Source: Zygnema circumcarinatum
Taxonomy: Eukaryota > Streptophyta > Zygnematophyceae > Zygnematales > Zygnemataceae
Direction of reading: 5' to 3'
DNA: 64,000 nt
Assembly: GCA_037447605.1 (NCBI GenBank)
Contig: CM074807.1
Location: 1,648,897 to 1,712,896 of the forward strand
The notes beneath the pieces were generated by a model. The model was not told where the DNA came from and did not search any database. It saw only the letters and a list, made by a program, of their open reading frames with translations. Numbering within the stretch: position 1 is the first letter of the stretch; every line of letters starts with the position of its first letter. This document shows positions 55,108 through 64,000 of the stretch, in pieces. Made by a program: the position numbers and the translations under genes.

Positions 55108-58100
55108 ATGGCCCGGCATGATGCTCTCGCTGCCACGGGCCTCTGGGCCCTTGCAGACGAGTTTGAAGAGGCAGGCTGCGTTCCGCAGGTGTGTTTCTTT
55201 CTTCAACACTTTTCATTTTTGCTTCCGTGAGTGATTTGCTGAGCGAGCCTACTCCCACTCTGCAAAGTTCGACTTATTCACTTCCCCAGCAAACACATGA
55301 TATGCCAGCATATTGAATGAGCTGGTTTAGGCTGACATAGTCTTCACTCGGATTCAATTTTGGCATCAGCTTGGAGGGCTTTGGTACAGGCGGTCAAGTG
55401 CCTGGAGGCCATCTGTCAAAGTGATGTGTTGTTTCAGCCATGGATTGAAGCCAAGACGCGAGTTAGGGTTGCTCAACTGCTGCTTGAACATTGCGATAAC
55501 ACCAAGGCCGCTCAGAGTCATTTAGAGCGCGCCGTAAATACCTTACCCATTCTTCCAAGCTTTCACTTTGAATAGCTATCATACCAAGTGTTTACTATAT
55601 TTGATGTCATCCTTTTCAGCTCAAATAGGCTCGTCCGTCCACTTTGCAAGGCTCATGAGGGGCCTGATTTTTTTGCATACATCAGCATTAAAAATATGTT
55701 CTTGAAAGAGCTGTTATAAATAAACAGAAGTGGGACCAACCCATAGCAATACAGTTGTCGAAGTCGATACAATCGAAGAAACGGATTTAACTTTGAAAAT
55801 AACTATCTTGTTTACTGTGACGTAATTGATTGCTCTTGACGTTGTTCGCTCGGTTTGGGTTTGGGGATGAACTTCCAGCTTGTCGTGGTGAAGCAAGTAC
55901 CAGGTTGTTTGGGCCTTAAATGCAGTGTTATCAGCCTCCTTAGCCATTGTTATGGTCTTTCTCGAGCACTTCATTTACAAAAACAAATGCTCACACGAGG
56001 TCTTGAACTCACAAAAGGTAGCCCTCAAATGTGAGATTTCCTCTCTCTCTACTGCATCTTCTTGCTGCTTGCTTGTATTTAATTGCCCATTTGAAGTGGT
56101 AACATTTAACTAGATAGCAGAGCACTTAACTTCCCACCAATGTGTGAAGACAAGTTTCCTTGTGATCGAATGAGATTGGCATGAATGAGATGAAATTTGG
56201 AACAAAAAGTATTCGCCAAAAATGGTTCTGGTTTATGTAGAACCAGACCACTTTATGACTGACTCAAGCCTGTTCTGCAGGGTGTCAGTTTAATTTAAAG
56301 ACGTTTCACCTGTTTTCATACCGCTTATGATGATGGTTCATTCTGCGTGTTTGGGTTCACACGTTAAATTGACTACTTTGCTGGTCTTTTCTTAGACAGT
56401 GGTCCATGGGTGTATATTGACACGTTCATTTCGCGGTTTCTAGGGAGGGGATCCTACTGTGGACATGCAACTTTGCCCTGCAGTTAGGAGGGGCTCAAAT
56501 GGAAGAAGGTGAATTCCAGGCTGCAGTAGCAACATTCAACATGGGATGCAATGTGGGAAAGAGTATCGGCCGCAATGATCTACAGGTCTGGTTTTTTTTT
56601 CTCTCCCGCATCCTAAGGGAAAGTTTTCTGTTGACTTTTGTCGGAGTCTTTTGTTGTTTCCACTCTCGATTATGCTGTTAGCAATGCCACTTCACTGTGT
56701 TTTTGCACTTTGTAACTTTTCCAATGCTAAAAGTAGCGCATTTGTACCTTCATGCGATCCCTGCCAATTGGGTGTCCGCTGGGAGTGTTGGGTAGGGAAG
56801 CAGCTGCTCTTTGCTGTGCCCATAGTGCATATCCTTCTCACGGGGAATGCAGCGCCCTCCATAGTAGCCGCAGCCGTACAAGCCTGCCGAGCTTTGGTGG
56901 GATTGCTCTCTTCAGAGCAGGTATATAAAGTTGTTCTTGGCTTACTTTTAGTTGCCTCAATGCGAGCTTAGGAACTACAGTGAACTTGCAACACATGGGG
57001 AGCGTCAGGTGTTTACAACATTAATAACGCAGCATCATCTTTTGCAGTAGACCATGCTCTTTTAAAGTCGCTTGTCAGAATCTGCCATATCGGCGTGTAT
57101 CCAGGAAAAGTTCCTTTTCTCTGAGCAGCGACTCCTTAGTTCTTGGACGACTCTTGTACCTGATTCAGAGTTCTTTTCCACGTGCCAAGCGTTGGCCCCT
57201 TGCAGAGACAGGTGCACACTGGGCTCCTCGTTTATTGGGAGCTATTGCAGGCTATGTGGATGCTTCATATTTGCGATTATAAATCACTCAAAGCGCTTTT
57301 GCAGTCCATGGAACAATGCATCAGCAGCAGTTCAACTGCGAGGGGGTGCGCAGCACCTGCACAGCCCCCCTCCGCCCCCCCTCCAAACAAGCAGATTGCA
57401 CAGTCTCAAGAACAGCATATTCCTCCTTCTGTTGTTTGCACGCTACCTGGCAATCTAAAGCCCTTCTGCAACAAGAGGGGCCGCTTGCTGTTGGCCCCTC
57501 CTCCTTTAGATGCGGATTGGCTGCCGTTGGCAGTCGTGTACATTGTGGTGGACCTCCTCGCGTTGGCCTGTCTGCGATTGGACGGAGAGAAGTCAAAACT
57601 CATTGAGCGGCAAATCGTGTGTTTGAACCGCATCAAAGGCAAGTGCATCTCTGATCGCCGTCGTTTGTTCGGATATCTTTCCGGTGGCAGAACTTCGGTT
57701 TGGGGAGCACTCTCTGTGATCTTGCCCCTTGACGCTTTGGTTGAACCTAGTGGGTACATTTTTGCCTGATAAGCTACAGGACTGCCCGCAGTTTTGCAAT
57801 TAAAGCTTACCTTATGGATGGGTGGTGCAGGGGAGCTTCTGAAGATGGGCGTTCTGGACAACTCTACAGGTAGTTGGCAGTTCACACTCGATGTTGGTTT
57901 CTTGCTCAGAGAGGGAATTTTGGGAAGGTGTCAACGTCTTCTCTACGTGTTCTTAGCCATCTTTGACTGCCCAAGTAGCGCTCTGGAGGTAACAGTCTCA
58001 TGAGAATTACGAATACGCTACGGCGATTTCAATCATGATTTCAACGTTTGTTTTCTCAAAATTCTGAGGTTGTAGCCACCTCTGGGCGGCCACCTCACCA

Positions 58101-60822
58101 GTCGGGCATTTCGACCTTCAACAAACTTGATCATGTGGTTTTTTCCTTGGTTAGGTTTGTCAAATTGAATTTGAGATGGAGACCTTTCTCGCCTTCTTCT
58201 TCTGGTATGTGCAGTGGGTCTTATGCCTCACTCACATGTAGGAGTCCGTGCTGTTGTTGTTGCGTCCCTGCAGAGGCTGGTTTGGAACAATGGGCTTTGG
58301 AGGAAGTGAGCATATACCTCCACCTGTACGTTTTCTTGCTGGAAGAGCGCGCCCTCATGGAGTTTCAGCGGACTGCATGGCTGCAGGCACAACAGGTACG
58401 GAGGCAGCAGGGAGAGGAGAGAGGAGGAGACAGGAGAGAGAGAGAGAGGGAGAGGGAAGGGAGAGGAGAGGTGCAGACAGCAGTCTCAGTGGCTGAAGCT
58501 TCATCATTAACATCATGCAGAACTTGACCTGCAGTGGTCGAACCATGAGACTTTTAAAGCATTCTCAAAGTGGATAGAGCTGGTATTCGTTATCCGTTTG
58601 CCTATTTGGGAGGAAACATAAGCGATTGACGAGACATTGAGGAAGTAGTCATTATTTTCTGGCACCATTTTTGCCATATCTCAGTCGCTGGAGGTCTACG
58701 TTTCGGTCGCATGTCCGATCTGTTTCAAGGTGCTGAATGTCATTAGATTGGAATGGTTCGAGGACATGTTCTGGTTGTGGCTGAGTCTCTCAGACATTCT
58801 GCTTGAGTTAGAGAGAACTTGGACGACCTTAGCTTACATTGTTCCAATGTCATAACTTTGACTTTGCAAATTGCTACTTCCTCGAAGTACATTGTACATG
58901 ATTTACATGGGCTGTACTTTTGAGGGACCATATTTGCAGACTGTTGCTGAAATCGTAGATTTGATGGGGCGATTCCCGATGATCTTGGAAGGACGAAAAA
59001 GTGAATTGCATGTGCTGCTAGGCCTATACGCCCACTGCACCGGTAATTTCCAGGAAGCCGTCGCTCACTTTGTTGCTTCCAAGGTTAGTTTTGATTCAAA
59101 CCCCACTAGGAGCATATATATTGGATCCCACAGTAGCTCACTCCTTCGTTCACAACTATCTGGGAGTAGCATCGATGAAGCATGATACTGTGTGGGGTAT
59201 GTGATTGTCTTTTCAGTCCAATATCTGAAAGCGGAGGTGTTTTTTTTCCTTCAAACTCAACCCCAGTGCATGTTCGGACGTGAAAGTTGCTCCTGTCCAT
59301 CTTTTCCCCTCAGTTTCACTGGGTTTTCCACCCGCAGGGGTCTGCCTCCGGCAAGGAGACCAAAGCCCTCTGCGACATCTTTGCAGCCATGTCCTGCCTC
59401 GCCCTTGGTACTGCCGACGCTTTGTCGCGGGTGGGTCCCGTTGTAGCTCAACCTGCCTCCTACCTGCATCTTTTATATATGGACTTTAGGCGGTGGTCTA
59501 TGGAGGCAGGATTCTTCAAGAAAGGTATCTAGTTTATGGCATTTAACGGTTTCAACATCTACTCTGATGGGTCTTCCTTCCCTTTGCCAGGCTCTGGACC
59601 ACATAGGACCGGCATATGGACAGGCGGAAAGCCTTCAGCAGCCGCGAGTCATCGCCGGAGCGTTGTGTGGGATGGGCCTCTTTCGGTTTCAGCAGGGAGA
59701 ACACGCAGACGCAAGGTAGGTGCCCCTAGCCGGCTGCATGCACAATGCCCCACTCTCTTCATTCGCATCTTTGTCGAGTATTGCCCGTTAGCATCCGCTC
59801 TCTGCTTTTCGCTTTCTTCTCCCTCGTATCCCTGAACGATTCATTAGAGCCAGTCCTCTGAAAGCCGCTTAGTGGCTCAAGTGAAGCAATGCCCTTAGCC
59901 CGTTCTTTCTCATCGTTCACTTCAACTTTGGCTCCGTGGAAGGCCATCCTGCGATCCTTTGTGCCGAAGCTGACAGAGAGAGAGGGGCCGGGGCAGACTC
60001 CGCTTGGGCCGCGGTCTGAAGCTCGCCCACGAGCGGCTCGGCAGCCACCACCTTTTGGCGCAGTTTTTGGTGCCCTTGGGGGCGATCGCGCAGCGGCTCA
60101 ACGACGCGCAGCAGGCGCGGGAAGTCCTCCACTCGGCGCTGGTCACGGCTAAGAGTTCGGGCAGCGTTCCGGAACAATGCAGGGCTCTGCAGGCTCTGGA
60201 AGGTGCGCTACAAAGCGTTTTTTTGGTTTTACCCAATGAGTTGAGGGAGCTGCAGTTTTGGTCTCGACAGTGAAGTACAATGAGAAGATGATGTAGCGTA
60301 AGGAAGCAGATTGTGAAAGTTTTTTTGAGGCCAATGAAGCAATACATGGGAATCGACATTGATTAGGTGGAGCTGACTGGATTCATTGTGGGCCATGCAG
60401 AGGTTTATACCAGTTTGGGTGAAGCTGGAGGTCTATTGGAAACGCAGAGGAGTCTGCAAAAAAAGGCGCATCAGTTGGAGCAAGTGAAGCAGCTTCTGAG
60501 AAGCAGTCCCCTCCACAACCAGTTGCTGCAGGTGAGACCTTTTTCATTTTTCCCATGGCAATCTCCTTTGACTGCAAGAACACCACTGCTTTCTCCGTGA
60601 AGTTGAAGAGCCTATTTTCATCCAGCTAAACGTTTTCTCCCGTTTTTTCTTCAGCTGCCGCCAGCTTCTTCTAGCTCTGCTTACCATACGTGTTTGCTCT
60701 TTGCAGTACAACATATGAGCCCAAACTTCTGCACATGGGTTGAGACCCTGCATGGTGCACAAGAAGACATGGCTCGTATATTGAGGAACTGCACATGCTG
60801 CTTCACGCTTCGTTGCCTTTAA
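55108..60822 (+). CDS. MAU2: MAU2/SCC4 cohesin-loading factor
   Basis: TPR-superhelix partner of SCC2/NIPBL that loads cohesin on chromatin. Fourteen exons close in frame: 55108-55188, 55390-55533, 55879-56030, 56444-56585, 56804-56920, 57206-57638, 57831-57869, 58274-58395, 58940-59083, 59338-59430, 59591-59715, 59997-60202, 60401-60531 and 60655-60822 (TAA), about 698 residues. It tracks the plant protein: GLWALADEFEEAG, VKCLEAICQSD, SHLERA, LLWTCNFALQLGGAQ, LLAPPPLDADWLP, ALDHIGPAYGQ, LRLGRGLKLAHERLG and QAREVLHSALVTAKSSG. The coiled segment of exon 6 is replaced by a Ser/Pro/Gln-rich linker. The intron after 57638 uses a GC donor, and exon 7 is a 39-nt microexon. The last exon is supported by a strong acceptor and phase but not by similarity. 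Confidence 0.93.
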
Positions 60823-62256
60823 GCTAGAGGCTTCTCATAAACAGTCGAGAGAAGCTTTCTCAGCAATAGGAAACCCATGGCTCAGTCTGTGTGACGAGTT
60901 ATGTGGCACATTCCTACCCTCCCTTTGATTGGTGAGGCAAGGCAAAAGGACCACTGAATGTTCAGAGCAGGGTTCTGCCAGCAGTTATTCGGCCTCCATG
61001 CCGATCTGTCCGCCATCCTGTCAATCCCAACATGTGTAAATATCTTCGTTGCCGCTTGTCCTTGCCGCCAAATATATGTTTTGAAGCTGAAATGTATCCG
61101 GGCTGTGGTCACCTTTTTGTTCCATTCTCTAGTAGAGTCGAGTGAATTAGATGAACTGTGAATTACCCACTGTGGTGGCGTCATGTGGAAGGGCATGTCC
61201 ATCCAGAGTGCAGGTTCGCACTGCTTTTCTCTTTACGCTGCTCTCTCTGACTGCAGCAACTGAATTGCCAATTCGGAGCTTGCCAAGTTCAGGCACCATG
61301 TTGTAAGGTGAAGGATCGGCTCTCAAGCTGCTCACGATTGGCCACGACCAATGTGGCCGAATAAAAGGCGAGATTGCGAACAAAGCCGCTTGAGAAGACA
61401 GTGGGCTATCAGGATTCTCAGCACAACAGGGGGGCTGTTTGGTCACCTGAGAAAGGCACTAGAATTAACAGCATAAAGCTGTGCCCATGTCGACATTGGC
61501 AGCTCATGACAAGGGGAGGTTAGAGAATCTGACGGCTAACCGCTCACCTTATCCTCAAATCACTCCCCTTTCATGCCCCTCTCTCCCACTCCCTCTCCCA
61601 CTCCTCTCCCACACCCCTCTCTCACACCCTTCACCCACTCTCTCTCCCACTCCTCTCCGACACACACTCTCCCACTCCCTCTCCCACTCCTCTCTCGCAC
61701 CTCTCCCACTCCTCTCCCACACCCCTCTCTCACACCCCTGCCCCACTCCTCTCCAACACCCTTCTCCTACTCCCTTTCCCACTCCCTCTCTCTCTCCCAC
61801 CCCTCTCCCACACCCCTCTCTCACACCCCTGTCCCACTCCTCTCCAACACACTTCTCCCACTCCTCTCCCACAGGCCTCTCTCATACCCCTGTCCCACTC
61901 CTCTCCAACACCCTTCTCCCACTCCCTCTCCCACTCCCTCTCTCACTCCTCTCCAACACCCTTCTCCCACTTCCTCTCCAATTCCATCGGACATCGGTTA
62001 GCTGGTGTCCAAATAGACATGAATGAGAGTGACAAGAATGAATACATCTAAACAAACCTGCAGGACTGTTTCCTGCTTTTTGGAAAGTGTGCCTGGAAAC
62101 TACTCGATGCACTTAAGGACTGCATATCTCCCCTTCCTGCTGTTAATGGGCCTTAATGCTTTAAAGAAAAACTCAAAATCTACATTTAACACCGAGTTGA
62201 TGCACCACTAGCTAGGATTACAAAACAAAAAGGGAGGAGACTTCTGTACAGGCCGC
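60823..62256. other. convergent intergenic region with minisatellite
   Basis: Between the convergent ends of MAU2 (+) and the Gly-rich gene (-). Apart from the CT-rich minisatellite nothing is recognised. Confidence 0.55.
61562..61985. repeat. CTCTCCCAC-type minisatellite
   Basis: About 420 bp of imperfect units such as CCCACTCCTCTCCCACACCC and variants with CAACACCCTTCT. It gives Ser/Pro/Thr frames on plus and Gly/Glu/Arg frames on minus that are not genes. Confidence 0.92.
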
Positions 62257-63316
62257 TCAGTCCTGCGCAGCCTTTCCTTCCTCGCGCTTGCCTTCATTGC
62301 CCTCTGCCGCTATTCTTGCAAAGTCAAGTCCGCGAAATCGTGGATGGGAATCAATGTATCGAGCCCCATATGCCAGGCCATAGCCCCAACCAATGCCAAT
62401 TCCTATGCCACAGCCACCGCCTGCAGTGAAAGAAACTGGGAAATGATCCAACGAGGAAGCAAAAAAAGCTGATGCCTTGCCAAGGCTAGGGTTGAGGGTT
62501 TAAATCCACATGTGCACATCAAACAGCCAGATGCGGATCATCATCATGCGCACATCCGCATGATCTTAGGATCATTGCCTAAGGTCATAATTTTGTCCCA
62601 AACTTCGTTCTATTCCTCATAAAGCACAGAACGAAGCTAGCATCTCATAAAAAATGCTTAAGAGCTTATGATATAGACAATAAATTAATTTGCCTCAAGA
62701 ACCCGGGAGACCTTACCAACGCCGATACCAAAAGGCTGCAGAGGAGCACCTGGCAACCAAACCATTCCCACGAGAATAAATTGTACCTCAATCATCAAGA
62801 AAAGAAACAATCTCCAACAATTACGCAAGCACTCCATGGATGAGACGGCCATGATTCTACAAATGCGCTTAAAGGATTGTGAACCACGGGCTATACAGGA
62901 CAACTAACTTCAATTGCAACTGAGCATACTAATGATGCGGGAAATACACACAGAAACACAGCAATTTTTTTTCAAATAGAGACACGAACTCCTGCAAGCG
63001 TGAATTTGTGATTCAATCAAAGATTTCAAAAAAGGACCTTCACGCATCACTGCCTTGGACCCTCACCGGCATCCCTGCCGGCCCCCTCCTTCCCAGCAAG
63101 TCCTCAAAGAAGCTTACCGCCAAATCCGAAGCCCACCCCGAATCCGCAACCAATTCCAATCCCTGGAACCAAAAGACGAGAGTCAGGATACAAGCACCAG
63201 CAAAACAGCGACGCCTATGACTGACCAAGCCTTTCCGTGCGCTGCTTTTTTCACCACATGAGGGGATGCAGCTCACCGAGTCCCACCCCTCGGCCTCCGA
63301 AGGGAGACACTCCCAT
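62257..63316 (-). CDS. small glycine-rich conserved plant-type protein
   Basis: Four tiny exons: 63316-63277 (40 nt), 63162-63118 (45 nt), 62749-62717 (33 nt) and 62420-62257 (stop TGA), every intron phase 1, giving 93 residues. The protein starts MGVSPFGGRGVGLG, continues with alternating Gly-hydrophobic pairs (GCGFGVGFGFGG; PLQPFGIGVGGGCGIGIGIG), then WGYGLAYGARYID and a charged tail rich in Glu/Lys. I recall land-plant proteins of this Gly-x-Gly plan with a central PGLQ-like motif; their function is unknown to me. The GxG repeats spaced over about 45 residues could form glycine-zipper membrane helices. The short frames make it invisible to simple ORF finding; consistent splice sites and phases support it. 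Confidence 0.75.
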
Positions 63317-64000
63317 CGTGCGGAGAGAGAGAGAGAAGCCCTCTCACTCGCCTCCCTCCCTCGAGAGGAGAGAGAGAGAGAGGAAGGAGAGAAGTTTTCT
63401 CAGTTTCCTTTCTGACGTCCAAAGGTCAAAAAACTCAGTTTGCGGCTGAAAACTTGGAAACCGAAAATATGGAGAGGACTCAAAGCAGCAGCCACTCCGC
63501 CGGTTACTGCCGCCAGACCCAACCGTTTCAGGCTGTACCAAAAGTACAAATGACCTGGAATGACGCAATTATGTACTTTATGAGTAGGGATGGCTTAATT
63601 ACGACTATATAATCTATATTATATTATATAACTGTGACGACTAAATAACGGCTGTTATATAATACTTTACCACGCCTTTACAACATGTACGGTCGTACGG
63701 TCGTACCACTGTACGGTATTATGCGGTGAAGACAGAGTGAACCAGACGGACGCATTTCGCAACGCTGTAGCACAAGATAAGTGGGGTTAAACAAAGACTG
63801 CTGAGCTAGCTGCAGGTGCTGTACGGCCACACGCGCGTCCGTGCTGAAACTAATGAAGGGTTGGGTTGGTTCTGTGGGTCTGCCTGCAGCATAGAGCCAG
63901 GATCCGGGGGATTCAGAGGTACGCGCAGCGGAAGACGTAGGGATCCTGAAGATGTTCCCACCGGCGGCTGGACTCGATGCGCGAAGAGCCCTTCCTTGGG
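63317..64000. other. upstream region of the Gly-rich gene
   Basis: Contains a GA-rich stretch (about 63324-63400), an AT-rich run around 63604-63664 and repeated GTCGTACGGTCGTAC elements near 63690-63710. No coding exon recognised to the window end. Confidence 0.45.

Noticed and set aside
61481-62026. Frames of 105-181 codons on both strands
   Set aside because: All come from the CTCTCCCAC minisatellite.

Overview
The window is nuclear DNA from an intron-rich green-lineage eukaryote, most likely a streptophyte alga or an early-diverging land plant. The evidence is plant-type housekeeping genes cut by many short GT-AG (and some GC-AG) introns, a plant-like tRNA-Arg(CCU), chloroplast- or mitochondrion-style N-termini, 72-nt phase-2 leucine-rich-repeat exons as in plant LRR genes, and degenerate TTTAGGG-type repeats between genes. 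The species cannot be named from the sequence alone. I built the gene models by hand from protein similarity, splice sites and phase bookkeeping. In almost every model the exon lengths close in frame.

Layout. 0.4-4.3 kb (+): TEX1/THOC3, WD40 subunit of the THO mRNA-export complex (5' exon unresolved). 5.2-7.2 kb (-): NSE1, RING-like subunit of SMC5/6. 7.4 kb (-): tRNA-Arg(CCU). 8.7-10.1 kb (-): DNAJC28-type DUF1992 protein. 10.9-11.7 kb (-): intronless hemolysin III/PAQR-family membrane protein. 13.2-15.1 kb (+): plastid-type PurN (GAR transformylase). 16.3-17.9 kb (-): DUF3598-like plastid protein, head-to-head with an unrecognised gene at 18.1-21.0 kb (+). 21.8 kb (-): lone histidine-kinase H-box exon in a gene-poor stretch. 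25.0-27.6 kb (+): ECM4-type glutathionyl-hydroquinone reductase. 28.3-32.4 kb (-): AGM1 phosphoacetylglucosamine mutase carrying two frame disruptions. 34.2-50.4 kb (+): a very long mosaic gene. 51.9-54.0 kb (+): ARGLU1-like splicing/transcription cofactor. 55.1-60.8 kb (+): MAU2/SCC4 cohesin loader. 62.3-63.3 kb (-): small glycine-rich protein made of tiny exons.

The standout is the 16-kb mosaic gene. Its exons encode, in order, PAN/Apple, PAN/Apple, F5/8C (interrupted by an assembly gap), F5/8C, PAN/Apple, an extensin-like SPPP block, an LRR N-cap and five LRRs, an EGF-like module, a complete papain-family (C1A) catalytic domain without the usual inhibitory prodomain, two more EGF-like modules and a Cys-rich LysM-like C-terminus. 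Most non-LRR modules are bounded by phase-1 introns, the symmetric pattern that permits exon shuffling, while the LRRs keep the plant 72-nt phase-2 pattern. This suggests a secreted, cell-wall- or glycan-tethered protease, an architecture I do not know to be described.

Functionally the rest is a normal housekeeping neighbourhood: nuclear mRNA export and splicing (TEX1, ARGLU1), chromosome structure (NSE1, MAU2), purine and amino-sugar metabolism (PurN, AGM1) and redox detoxification (ECM4). No operon-like organisation is expected or seen.
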